The notes under the pieces were generated by a model. That model was given only the letters and a program-made list of their open reading frames with translations. It searched no databases and was not told the DNA's origin. Of a DNA stretch of 64,000 nt, positions 46,831 through 60,800 are shown one piece after another. Both the position numbers and the translations under genes were made by a program. The stretch comes from Amblyomma americanum. Taxonomy: Eukaryota > Arthropoda > Arachnida > Ixodida > Ixodidae. Location of the stretch: assembly GCF_052857255.1 (NCBI RefSeq), contig NC_135497.1, positions 192,976,530 through 193,040,529 of the forward strand. The letters are read 5' to 3'. Numbering within the stretch: the stretch's first letter is position 1; every line of letters begins with the position of its first letter.

Positions 46831-49800
46831 TCTATGAAATACTGCTGGTCTGGGCCCGATCAGGAGGGGCCGCGCTAACAAGCAAAAAAAAAGAAAAGTT
46901 TGCAGCGTATATACCACAAAAGCACCGTAGTCGTTGCACTGCAATGAAACATTGAAAATGCAGAACATATACATTAGCTAAAGACATAGATAAACCTTAA
47001 AATGGTGCGAATAAAAGCTTCATGTAAAGGAGTACACGCATGAAATACAAGCAGAATAACAGAAGTAAAACATGATTTCATGGTTAACGTGTTTTGTTAA
47101 GACTACGTGCTTCTTTCATACTCAGATATTGAAAGCAATCACTGAGTAAGTTGTTCAAGTAATTGGAGGGCAAAATGAATATTGGAATAAATTTGTCCTT
47201 GCGAAGCGAGTGCGTCAGGCCTTGCAATGAGCAGCGTTAAATAAATTGCGCAGCGGTAGTTTACGGTTCAATAATAGGCACAGAAATTTTAGACCTATGC
47301 ACATGCGTCTCGACTGAAGGATATGAATTTTGTTGGACGCAGGAATCGGTGCGGCCGTACGAGTATATAAAGCGGACGTCTAGGCGCTGAATTCTTTGTA
47401 ATGTGTCAGTGTGTTTTTTATTGAAAGGGTCCCAGATGATGCAAGCGTGTTCTAGTTTCGGACGTATCAGAGAGGTATATGCTAGGTACTTAACTTGAGA
47501 CGACGGGTCATTAAGCTTATGACGTATATTAAGCGTAGTTTGCGCAATGCTGATGAGGAAACGTTGTTTACACGAGTTTTCCAGTTGGACTGACTTGTTA
47601 TAGTCACTCCCAAACTTGAATTCGTTACGGCGTATGTAAACAAGAGTAGACAGTCGGGCTAGTTGGTTCGAGTCCATCTTGAGAAACAGCGCACAGGACG
47701 GGACACAAGAGAGACGACAGGACGAGCGCTGACTGCCAACCGACGTGTTTATTTCGGAGGGCAGGAACGCATATGGGCTTTGGACGCTGACACAACAGAG
47801 ATGCAAAAAGGCAATCATGACTGACACAACTCATACCATACGAAGGCGAGAGGGAATGCACGTGCCCCGCTCGGCTACTAACGAGATCCGGGGCCAGGGT
47901 TGAATGAGCAACAACAAAAGCAGAACACCGAGAAAAAACAACAAAAAAAACTTAGGAAGGGACAACAAAAAAAAAGATTTGTAAACATCGACAACTAGTA
48001 GCGTGATTTCCTTAGGGAACAGGGTGAGGGATGGTTTGCTGACACAAATTTTTTTTACGTGGATGATGAAGCCTTCCCAAATTTCGCGCACGCGCTGTCC
48101 GTGATATTTCTTTAAGATGCGTGTTTGGTTAAGCAGTGGATAACAGTCTTTGCAATCGGAGCAGTGAATAGCAAGGTTACAACCTGTTGTCGATCAGAGA
48201 GAGAGCTATAGCGGCCTTGCAGGTTCATTAATAACATTTACGGTGCCCAATAACGTCTAAAATATCAAAAACAAGAGGCTTCAAGGCTCTTCCCCGTGCT
48301 ACCCCTGACGGGACTGGCAGGTTATGCGAACTGTGTTAGTTCATGCCAACGTTACTGAGCCCCACCGGTTAGGTAAACAGAAACACAGGCGATTTGAAAA
48401 TCGGGAAGTCTGAATGTTTGTAATTTCAGAGTGAGTTTGTCATGATGCATACGGTCGAAAGCTTTACAAAAAGCTGAAGATATTATATCCCCCTGACCTG
48501 CTTTGTCAAGAACCGTTGACACCTGAGTGACGGTGGAAAAACCTTTTCTAGATCCATGCTGAAATGTTAAGGTGCTATATGTTCATCCATTAAGTGAGAT
48601 ATGTAGGTGGAAACAATGTGTTCTAGCATTTTGCAAGAAGAGGATAATATAGAAGTTGGGCCGTAGTTAAGAAAGGAAAAAGGGTCACCTTTTTTTTTTA
48701 AAAAAACGGTAAAATCCGCGCATACTTCCAGTCCTGTGGCAGTGTCGCGGGTCGCAGTGATGCATGAAAATTAACTACGAAAAATTTAGCTAGTGCCGGT
48801 GCATACTGTCACTGGAAAGTATTGGGTATTCCATCTTTGCCAAGCGAATATTTGAAGATTTGCCGAATGAAGAGTTGGCTGAGGAGTACGTTAACCACTC
48901 TTTCATGTGAAATGAAAAAAAAAAGCATTGGGAGATGTGGGGGGTTTCGTATAATCAGGACGATGAGCCGAATGAGAGAAAACAGTGTGAAAATTAGAAT
49001 TAAGCTGGTGGGCGATTTATCTCGGATTATTTACGAAAGCGCGGTCGTGAAAAATTTGATTAACAGGTTTGATTTCTTTCCTTTTGAAGTTGCAAAGTTT
49101 TTTAGGGTAATGGTTGGTAAAGTTTGAAAAGTGGTATTGAAGTAGAAGTGCTTGGCTTGAACAATGGGCTGCGATAGAGCAAGGCGAGCTGCGTTGATTA
49201 TGCGGGATGCAGAAGCTTTCTTCCTTTAACGTTCTGCCTTCCTGTTTAGGTGTATAATATCCCTGGTCATGCATGGTGTGGATCTGCCCGTTTTTCGAGC
49301 TTGATCTGGAATGAGATTTCTTCAAAAATGTGATTTCCTCAAACTGAGCTTCGAGGAAATTTAGTATGCCGACATCATCATGCAGCGTGCGCATAATCCT
49401 TGACCGTTTTCAAGACAGGGGCACTATCAGAACGCTTTGCACGTAGCCAAAAAGAAACGACAACCACTTTGATGCCCGTGAATCCAATGTAAACAGAAAA
49501 TTTGCAGTCAGCATGGGATTTGGGGACAATACCCAGGTCGGGGATAGAACTGTTGGCACGGGTCGTATTTCAGACAATTTGGACATGGTCATGATCAAGC
49601 ATTATATCAAAAATAATATTCCCTTTACTGGGTGGCTCAGAACCTGTTTTCAAATGTTCAAAATCCATACCGGGGAGGTTAAAATCACCCGATATGATTA
49701 TTTTATGTTTGGTAAAATCAGCCGTGTGGGCCTGCAATTTCCTCAAGAACCAGGGGTTGAGTCGGGTGGCCTGTGCACAGCTTACAATATAAACGTTTCC

Positions 49801-52800
49801 CAGTATCGGCATTCTTAAGCATAGAGAGCAACGTCAACGCCACCGCTTCTCATGGGCGGGTCCCAAGGGTACATTTTGTAAGACGGCGGAATTATGTCAT
49901 CGTTATGGAGTGAGCTATCACGCCGTGTTTCCGTAATTATCCAAATGTTCGTAATGTATGTTGGAGGGTCGATGCAAGTTGGTCTGTTTTATTCGCGATG
50001 CTTCCAGCATTTAGATAAATCGACCCTATACAAACCTGTTGTGAGCGCGACATGACGAATGTCGCACGGGCCGCGGGCTAGAAAGTTTTTTAGCGTGCAG
50101 CTCTTGGACGCCCGTTCGTGCGTTTCGCGTCGTAGTCGTCGGCGTAACCGTTTGTCCAAGTAGCAGAGCGAAACGCCACCTGGAAGGCGGCTCCCACTAG
50201 AAGATCCCAGAGGGTGACTAGCAACACAAAGCGCCACCTGCCACTGTCCATAGACTTCTTACTATAAAGTTTATAGACTGTCTATAGATAAATCCTAGAG
50301 AACAGTCTATAGGCAATACAAAGGCTACAGAAATTCTGTGGCCGTACTCTTTTAGCAGACTTTTGTCTATAGGCAGTCTATATAATAGACTATGAATAGA
50401 CAAAAGGAAATATCTATCAGAAGGCAATAGAGTCTATAAGAAGTCTATAGATTGTACATAGACCATTTTTTATAAGGGAGCACGCCACCTGGCAGGTGGC
50501 CGAGGCAAAAGAGGAGGAATAGACACCCGGAAGGTGGCTGCCAAGTGAAGATCCCGAAGAGTGGTAAAACTAAAAATAAGCGAAGAGCTGCGGTCAAACT
50601 TCGCATTACCGACTATCGTAATCGCCTGCCAACTTTTTCGTTCATTCTTGGTCTCATCCTAAATATACACAGCGACATCGATTCGCAACTTGTCCCGATT
50701 CAGAGACATTTTTTTCTTCAGGTTTTTCAGACGGCTCAGAATATTATCAAGTTGCTGCTTGTGATGTTGACAGTTCTGTATTTAGAATGCCTAACACGAG
50801 CCGCCAAGCAGACAGTGGTATGTGTGGAACTGTATGCCGGCGTTTAAATGTGGAAAGAAGCGTGTAAAACGACGGGTGCATGTTTAGTGTTGTGGCTCCA
50901 CTCGCGGTGGTTCTTCTGTGGGCCGCTTGCACACCGACCGGGAAGCAAGTGAATCGCATGCCAAACACACGACAAAGAATGAGAAAAAAGAAAGCATTAA
51001 TGAAAGCCGACTAATTAACATTCGACCGGTTTGCCAGTTTTTGTTTTTGTTTTTCATTCCCGTGCCGTTCATTTCAGACATGGGAAAACCGTCCGAAGAA
51101 GACAGCGCAACGAAAATTCAGGCTAACGTCGGCTACGCCAAATCAAGGGATGGAATCTTCCAAATCGTCGAAATGGTGAGAGAAGCAAAAAAAATGCGTT
51201 TTTATCTGGTTCATTCATTACCGCTCAATGCTAGCCGGCCGAAAATCCGGGCTGGTGCAACTACGCTATAGCCCGGCTTTCGTCTTCTATAATGGTGGCC
51301 AGTCAACGAAGTAAACAAGAAAAATGTATACACGAAATGAGGGACTGCTTAACAAAACTAGTCTGGTTATAACAGCAATTGATTTTATCGTGCAATATGA
51401 ATTCTCGTGCTCGAACCGGGGTTCTTGTTGCGCGCGAGTTTATCGTGTACCATACGGTGTCGCACTGAAAACAAACGAAGGGTTTAGCCAAATATATGCC
51501 CACTGTGCTCACCGATGTAATTCCCATTTCGTCCCCTTCTTTTTTCGCTCTCTCCTACTAAGCACCATTCTTAACGCATTCAATACAAAACACGATTAGC
51601 CGCTTCTGGCACTGCAGAATGGATGCGAACTTAGCGTCGGATGTGGGCGTCAGCAGTGCTGCAGGGCATGCATACCCCTTGAACGAACTACTGGCAGGGG
51701 ACCCTGTGGAGACGTTCGCTGGAGCGAATATTCGCCGAACTGAAATGAGCACGCTGCGCCTTTTTCTGACGAATGGAAGTGAATATACAAATGGTTCCTA
51801 GCAGGCACGTGTTGTGTAACAGGTTTGACTAAATGCAGAAGTTTTGTGCTGAAGACAGCAAAGGCTTTAAACTTCTCCAGACACGCTATACTGCCTGTCT
51901 TGCTGCAATACTGGACGCTTTGTCCCAGCTAACGCATGTTCTTCCGCCACTACTTCCATATGTCTCGCACACATCTCAACGTCAGTCACATCCTGCATGT
52001 GCATATTCTTCGAACGGCGCAGTCGTATACCCTGAGTTGCTATACCTCAACTACTTTCCACAGTGTCCACTTTGCCACCAAAATACCGAGAGCTGAGGCA
52101 GTGGAGCTGATGCAGCTGAGAAGACGACATTAAAACGTTTATTCGGAACGTTAAAGTAATGTTTCGCATATAACATATAACGTTATTTGTTAGTTTTTAA
52201 CAATAATGTGACGTTCAAATGCAACATGTGACGTTACTGCAACTTACACAGCATTTTTATGACATTATGCTAATTTTCGATTCTACCTGGGGCCTTGCGA
52301 CAGAGATCGCTTCATGAAACGGCTAGCATGTGCGAGCTCTCTCGCCCAGATATCCTGCATGCCGCGTCTGAGCGAACTGCCTGTGTGACCAGGCCACCGT
52401 ATTAAGGAGAGCGCACTGCGTATATCTCAACAACAGGCACGCACCGTCAGATCTGTGCGCTGAAAAGCAGTTCTGCCACCGTTCTCGTGATCCCTCCACT
52501 TTTGCTGACGCCTGTAGTATACGCCTGTACACGCATGTACTTACAGCCGGCGTACAAAAACAAAAACGAGAAAACTGTGGCTGAGGGAGACGGAATGCTA
52601 TAGCGCACTCGATATTCACGTCTGTGTCTCGAAGGCCACTACATGGAAGGGGTTAATGAATCCAGCCTTCTCCACCAGATACTACTTTTGTATTTTTTGC
52701 TTCCCCGCTACAGTTATCCTCTTACGCCGCCGCGGCGGCTGAGTGGTTATGGCGCTCGGCTGCTGACCCGAAAAAGGCGGGTTCTATCCTGGCCGCGGCG

Positions 52801-55800
52801 GTCGAATTTCGGTGGAGGCGAAATTCTAGAGGTCCGTGTGCTGTGCGATGTCAATGCACGTTAAAGAACCCCAGGTGGTCGAAATTTCCGGAGCCCTTCA
52901 CTACGGCGTCCCTCATAGCCTGAGTCGCTTTGGGGCGGTAAACCCCCATAAACAACAAGCTACAGTTATCCAGTTCGCGTTTCTTTGACGATCACAGCTA
53001 CCCGCCTTTGCATGTGCGTACAGCCTTTGTCAAAAGTTTAGAGCCCAAGAGGGCTGCGCCACGTTGTGTGACTCGTCATGCATCGCCTACGTTCCAAATC
53101 TCTTGAAAGTGAGTAACTGTCTTCCTCACCCTTCCGAACGATACACCAGCCGCAGTGGTTCAGTGGCCTTGGCGTTGGGCTGTTGATCCGAAGGCCGCCG
53201 GTTCGATCCCGGCCGCGACGGCCGCATTTCGATGGAGGAGAAACGCAAAAGACGCCCACCTGCTGCGCGAGATCACAGCACGTTAAAGAACCCATGGTGG
53301 TCTAAGCAAATCAGGAGCCCTCTACTACGGCGTCCCTCATAGCCCACGCGTCGCTCCGGGACATGAAAGTCAACAATTCAGATTTAATCTAACCTTCCGA
53401 AAGATAGAACTGCCACGGATGCTACACAGGCCCTATTACACGGCTCAGAAGCCAAACCCTTGGACTCCTTACTTTTGACAGAGGCGATCGTATATGCATG
53501 GCACACATTTCATTGCACATTCTTATGTGTGCACGTACCGTGTTTGCCAAAAGTAACCAGGCTGCCCGGTTTGCTTCTCAGTTGTACAGCGGAACAGTTA
53601 TCCCACCCAACAAGCTACAAATCACTGTGAGGTAAGGAGAACCCTTTTTCCTACCTTCTAATATCTTTTGGTTTTTATGGAAGCCGTAGGGGCTCCACTA
53701 TATGAGGGAGGAGCAAACCATGCAGCCTCCTTACCTTTGGCAAAGACTACATGTGTGCGGCATAACGAAGGTAGTCACGTAAGTAATAACATAATGTGTA
53801 ATTTTATTAATCTGCTCCTTGCACATTGTCATCAGGCTGGCAACAGTATACAGTAGCACGACAGGGTCGTTTGTAACAGTGCTTTGCCCCAGGGGCCGGA
53901 CGGTTTCTGGCCCGACCCCTCACGTCTTGCGGGCGCGCAGGTGCTGGGCCTGGTGGCCTTCATCTGCGCCGAGTCCGTGGCCGAGTGCCGGGGCGCATTC
54001 AACTGCGCGCCACCGGGCTGCCTGCACTCGTACCGCTTCTTCGCCATCGTCAGCTTCGCCAGCGTCATCTTCACAGGGGCCATATTCTTGGCGCGCATGC
54101 TGGGCGCTGCCCACCGGGTGCCCATCCCAGCCAAGTTCCGCCCGCTCGCGGTAAGTGCGCCCGACATCCAGCTCGCTGCATGGTCGCGGCGGGCACATTT
54201 CGCATTGCATTGCACGCACATTATATGGAATGAGTGCTCGGAGAAGATGTGTGCAACTTTTGCCGACAACACACGGGCCGCTTGCGCGCTAGTATACTAG
54301 TCGTCGCTGACTTGAAAAGGCACTCACGCGTGCTTTCCTGGAGCTCCGACGCCCAAGTGTGTGAGCAGAGCCCTCCTTATTCTGCTAACTTTTGAGGCTG
54401 CAGGGCCCGGTGACTGATTTGCTCCGGTCACCACGGGCCGGTTAGGTTAGGTCAGGTTAGGTCTCTGACTGACTTTTCCTTGCGTCTTTTCCTTGTTTTA
54501 TTTTTGTTGAAAAGCACCGAAGAAAAAGTCACCTCAGGGCATATCCCTGTGGCCAATGAAATCATGCGTTAACAGGCATCATTCTAGACAAACTGAAAAG
54601 CTTGGCTAGGCATTCATGGTAAAGACGATAAAGACTGTCGCGTTGCGGCAAACACCGCGGACGTCATTACTAAGGCCGTATGCCCTTACTTCTAAGGAAG
54701 GTATGTACGTATAAGGACGTATGAAGACGTCATTATTAAGGCGCCGTTAAAATATATTTTCAGTGTCAAAGTCGGGGCGCAGGCCATAATTCAATAGGAG
54801 TGTCATTTAGCGCGAACCAGAAACTGCGGCACAGTGGAGTGCTAACTTGATTCATGCATCTCTGTTTCTGTCTTTGTTTTTCGTTTGCTCAAGAGGGCAG
54901 TACTAGTGGATTACCAATTGGCTCGAGATTACACGCTGCTCGAACACTATGCAGGAGATTGATGCGCACACTCTGGCCGGTTTGACATCTTTCTTGCTTC
55001 GTTGTTTTTTTTTTTATTTCACACATTACCCAGGCTTTGTCGACGTGGAATTGATGGTCGTCGACTGACATACAAAAAAAAAATCTATTCCATTTAACTT
55101 CCTTCCATACAGCACTACCAAAATGCAAATGCCATGCGCAGTTGAAAGCTGCGAGTGAGTTCGAGGTGCACATTGGAAATGATTCCTGTCTTCACTGGTA
55201 AATTACGCCAAGCTAACGTGCACCAATGTTTAAAGAAAGGCAGTGCGTCCCAGAGAGATGGAGCTTAGTGAATGTTGTGTAGTTGTGTAAAGTCGGATCT
55301 ATCTAACTAGAAGAAGAAATCGAAATAGTTCAGTATATCGATAATTTGACAAATAAATCATGATTATTGATAAGTGTATCTTTAACTTCGAAGCAAGAAT
55401 GTGATGCACGTATGCTAGCGGCGCGATTCCTGCAGCGATGTGCTACCCGGCGGCGCGCCGCTGGCTGGGTGGGTGTCTGTATTCCAAGCCTGCCTTGCAT
55501 CGAGGGCTCAGTGCAATGTGCTTTTGAAACTGCGACTGTGAGGTCTAATCCTGTTACTTGTGGACCACAAACAAAATTGTACCTCATTAAAATTAAATTT
55601 AAAATTAAAATTCAAGTTAGGTTGTCTTCACTGCATGACAATAAATGGACTGAGCGTCGGCTTCTTCCCGTGACAGCAGTGTCGTGCGGAGAATGGATAC
55701 GCCAAACCGAAGGCTACCGCCAGCCACACCCCATGTTCCCATCGTCACACAGTTTTACCGTGTCTTCACGTGGCTACCGCTGCCAGTAGATGTCCAAGGC

Positions 55801-57787
55801 TGGGCAGCTGAGCCGGCTGAGTGCACGAAAAGCGATCGTGGGAGCGCTATGCATTGTAAGCCGGGCCCGCGCTTTTGTTAGCTGATCGGGCCTGGCCTCG
55901 GCTCCAACTCGAAGCCGCGGGCCAAGGCTAGACTCGGATACGGACCCGTGCAGGGCTTCTGATGCTTCGCTAACGACTGAAGTAAAAGGTTGGGACATTC
56001 TAACCATAAAGCTTGGGTTTCCTGATCTGTCGCCCAAAACGAACGGGGAAAAAGAATCTGGATGCTGAAAGCCAGTCACGGAGGTTTTCGGTTGAAGCAA
56101 ACGTTGGAGACAGCTTTAATCCATCATTTGTGACCCGAATTTACGGAGGGTTACGGGCAGTACAAAGTTCAGGTAACCTGGAATGCACACGCTCAGGCAT
56201 TGCACGATGAAAGAGAGCAACAGGTTTAAGAGCAGCAGCGAAGAATTGCTCCCACCGGCGCCAGAGCGCGAAATCGAGCAGTCCGCTCAAAAAAACAGGC
56301 GAGAGAACCTTCGTGGTCGTGTCATGTTTTGATGTATTCCAATCACATTTCACGAGCAGCCGCCGCGGTGGCTGAGTGGTTATGGCGCTCGGCTGCTGGC
56401 CCGAAAGACGCGGGTTCGATCCCGGCCGCGGGGGTCGAATTTCGATGGAGGCGAAATTCTAGAGGCCCGTGTGCTGTGCGATGTCAGTGCACTGTAAAGA
56501 ACCCCAGGTGGTCAAAATTTCCGGAGCCCTTCAGTACGGCGTCTCTCATAGCCTGAGTCGCTTTGGGACGTTAAACCCCCATAAACCAACCAAACCAAAC
56601 CATTTCACGAGAGATTGCAACTTGAGCCATTTTGCATTTAGCACTGTCGTCCACTTTGTTGCCTCTGTAGTATGCGTGCCTGCATGTGCTTACACATAGT
56701 GAGCAGTATGCCACTTGCACTGGCGCCGCGACTGGACCTGGGCCTGGGCTCGGGGCTTAGTCATCGAACGCAGTCTTTGCCTAATTCAGAGGACCGTGCA
56801 GTGGTCTGCGCCGCGTTCACAATGCTCTTTAACCATGCGCACGATCTGAAGAAAAGACTCCAGCTTCCAGACGAGCGGCTTGTGCAGCGCGTGTACGACA
56901 TTTCAGCTATGTCCGGAAGATTCATATCTGGCCCGTGCATTTTCCTGGTCATTTGGCGTCCAGAAAGGATGCCGTTGTCCTCTTTTCCAGCCTCTGAAAG
57001 AGCGATAATCTGCATTCTTCTATTAGAAATTCTGGAAGTAAAAAAAAAACGGATCAAAGTTAGGAACAAAAATTGGCTATTTATATTCTAATGGTTGTGC
57101 AAGTAAAGGACAAAAATATACGAAGGTCCATCTTCCAGCGGTTTCATATTTTTTAAAAATTAAGTTTAACGGGTTTCAAACGAAGTACACGGTCAGTTCG
57201 TGCTCACAGAGAAAGTGGTTCGTGTTGAGGGCGTGCGTGATGTCTCGTTAACGACTCACCATGCCTATCGTTACTGAAACTTGTTACATCCTGCAGGCCG
57301 TGAATAGCCGCGTTTACTGAGCATCGTTTCCTGGCCACGAATCAATCACCTCCTGATCAAATGCTGATCCTTTTTCATCTCAAACCTGCCATTTTCCTTC
57401 TCTGAGCTCGCTAGAGAGAGATAGAGAGAAAAACAACTTAATTCAGCAACTGTGGGTCGCTGGCTGAGGGTGGTGTGCCAGGCTTGTTCCACCACGACCA
57501 TTTTGTGCTTTAGCCGAGCACTACAGAGGAAGGTGGGTAGGGGAAGTAGCAAGACCATATGGCGACCGTGTTCTGGGACTGGGATGATTGTCCCTAGGAC
57601 AGCACTGACGCATGTAGCAAAGGGCAGGCCAAACGAGGTCTCGCTGAAACATTTCTTACTATTTTGAAGCGAAAAGCTTCACTACGCTAGCCAACACCGC
57701 GCTTCGCGCGAGCCGCCGTATGTCGGAGCATGAGTGACGTCACGCACGGCGCAGGTGGCCGCCGCCGACTCCGTCGCCTGACCTTTC

Positions 57788-57861
<74 letters not shown>

Positions 57862-60800
57862 GGTCCCTACTGCGCATGCGCCACTAGTAGCACCGAGCCA
57901 CTGGTGTTCCGCCGCTGCTCAGCACCGCGCCTTTCCTCGAAAACCCAACTTTCAGTTTTCTCTTTCTTCTTTCCCTCCCTCTTTTACTCCTTCCTTTACG
58001 GCGCGGTTCGAGTGTCAACCGAGATATGTGATACTGTTACTGTGCCATTTCCTTTCTTCAAAAAGCAAACAAAGCCGACGGCGTTCATAGAGTTCAATGG
58101 CGTTGACAACTTTCAAAGACTGTTCATTTTCACGAAAGGAAAGGCGCACAACGGACTCCGTGGGTCAGTGGAGACCTCAATCTCGCTTTCGCTTTGTATA
58201 TCCTGGATTAGCTGAGCTAATCCACATTAATTTTTTTTTGTTGTCGTGGCGTGGTGTTTTGTGAGTACATCGATATCGGATACATGAACTCGGATATTTA
58301 GAATTATTGGCTTTATTGCACACGCAGACCTGTCTAAAATTATAGAAAAGTCGCTTAGTCTATCGAATTCCAGTTTCGCCGGTCGTTCGATAAATCGAGT
58401 GGCACACCGCGCAACTTACAAGTGGTGTTCCTCTTAACGGCGCCCTTAATTCGATCACTTCGCGCGCGGAGACGGGCTGGCTGCGCGGCCTTGGTCATCT
58501 GCTGTCCACGCTGTGAAACCGCGTGACGAAGTGAACTTGGGCTGTTTTTGAGCATGACTTTCGGTCTCTCGTACCCATTATGGTCATGCGGTGAAGCCAA
58601 CCTAACCAAAGCTTCAGTGTAAAACAGCGCAAAAAGACGAGGGACCAGAAAAACAAAGACACAGGACATACGCAGGACAGGAAAGACACAGGACAGCGTT
58701 TGTCATGTGTCTTTATTTCTCTGGTCCCTTGTCTTTCGCGCTGTTTTACAATGAACCTGTACCAACTAGCCCAACTCAGCGTTTTGCTAACTAGAGCCTA
58801 TAGCGGCGGCCCCTCGTCTGGCGTGCCTCGCTTCGCTGCTGAAGGTGTTGCGGAAACCAACAGTACCTGAATTTGAATGAGCGAATATTCTATTTAGGGT
58901 GCAATGGTGACTATATTAGACATCTTATGACAGGCAGTGGCTAGTTCCAAAGCACCGACCGCTGCAGCTTTGATGCGAAGCACGTTAGGACCAGCACAGC
59001 ACGTCGTTGCAAGATGCGCGTCACTAGCATGGGTACAATGCATTGTTACTACTGTGTTACAGATAAGCTTATCTAGTGGCGTTTTTTATACATCAAATTG
59101 TCGACATATCGAGCTACCCCCCGATCCCCTTCGAGTTCGATATTTCTGGGGTTCGACTGCATTAACTTTTGTGCCTGTTCTGTGCACGCAGGAATGCCTG
59201 TACCTGCTCATCACGACTCTTCTCTACTTCTTCGCGGATGCCTTCATGATCGCTTACCATGGAAACCGCTTGGGCTACCAGTGTGCCGCCGTAAGTAAGC
59301 CTCAGCATTTGGCAAGCCGCGCAAGCAACGTCGACTTTTCCGGCTGGGGGCGAAAGCAAAAGCGGTGATTTCACAGATTTCACACCCGATTTAAGCCGCT
59401 AGGTAGCTGTCGCCAGCATGAATACTTGGTTTAGTGAACAGACTGCGCGTGGGATAGGTATAGGCATGGGTCATGGAGGGTGCGTGCAGGTTATGCTCGC
59501 AGTGGAAGATTAAAATCGCCTGAAATGTCATTGCGGTTGCGATGCGGGCTTCAGAGTGAGTCCGCGTATCAAATACGTCTCGGCTCACGGGTCAAATCGC
59601 TCCTCGCGAGGAGTGACGCGTATACCGTAGCCCCGCAGGTACAGAGAGTTACGATAAAACTAGAGAATATTGCCTGCACATGTTTTTATGACATTTTTGA
59701 AGGCTCCCAAAGAGCGACCCGCGCTTCCAAAAATCTCACTTGCATCTGACCGGCTGGTCATCGCAGTTCGAGGACATAGCACAGCAGGGCTGTGCAACAA
59801 AAATTACCCGCCTGATATTCAATAGAATTGGCAGGTCCATTATTAGACCCGTAACTAAATGCGTTACCACTGAATACATGTGTAGTATGCCAACTCGTTT
59901 TATTTTATTTTATTACCGAAAAAGTGAAGTTAAAAGGTGTATGTTTCCTCGTGGGCTCATATGTCCTGTGGCAGTCTTAAAAACGATACAGAAGAGTAAG
60001 AACGAACGGATTAATTTGCGGGGCCGCTCAATGATCCTTTCGCTGTATTAGGCGGACGTGTTTTGAAGATGTGGGCATCCGCCGTTACTGGCTCTGACAG
60101 GAGTAAAACCATTTTACTAATAATCTTGACACAACCTGTCTGGGACACAACGTGTCCAAAACCTGCATACTGGTCTGTGCCTACTTTGTGGCATAAGACT
60201 CCGGCATAAGGCTTCGTGCTGAATAAGCCTGTAATATTTCGCTTTCGTCAGCACTCTGCCACAGCACTTACCATCATCGATATCTATTAATTAATAACTC
60301 TTGGCAACGTGAGGCTTTAGTATACCGGGAACCGCTACGCGGCTGCCAGAGTCTCGCACCAAACTGCATATACTGCTCTGAAGACGAAAATGCTACTGGT
60401 CGCACATGGACTCTTTCCGAGGTATACTCGTCTTCCGAGCTCAGGTAAAACGGCGGTTCTTTTAAAGATGGCGCTGCTCAATGTTCGTCCACTCGCAGAA
60501 GGAGGCAATTGCCGCTCGTGGCAGCTAGCCGCGTCCTTCCCAAGTCCGATCTGTGCATTGTGACGTTGTACGCGGTCCGCTCCCAACTGCGTGTTCCCTC
60601 CTCCGATGTTTGGCAGGTGCTGGGCGTGGCTGCGCTGGCCGCCTACTGCGTGCAGCTGGCGCTCTTGGCGGCCGAGGCGCCGCTGGGCAGGCTGCTGCCG
60701 TTCAGGGGGGCCAGCGCGCAGAGCGCGCCGGGCGCCACCAAGGAGGACAACGCATCCCAGCTGTCGTGGGAGCCGCCCGCCGGAGTGGAGGACGCGGACG

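Larger units (their letters stand above)
46832..50000 (-). mobile_element. CR1/Jockey-like LINE, decayed and interrupted
   Basis: Minus-strand order: endonuclease piece (about 49990-49560, with IIISGDFNLPGMDF at 49710-49680), linker, reverse transcriptase piece (about 48840-48400; DGIPNTF, QDWKYARILPF, then a broken region matching the catalytic palm), C-terminal piece (47650-47261, SLIRPKLEHACIIWDP), 3' UTR and (TAAA)n tail. A Penelope-like fragment at 47655-48190 splits it. Many stops and frameshifts make it a fossil. Clade is judged from motif style only. Confidence 0.75.

Noticed and set aside
53893..53940. 16-codon extension of MARVEL exon 3
   Set aside because: An in-frame upstream acceptor exists, but the extension would interrupt the hydrophobic TM1 formed by exons 2 and 3.
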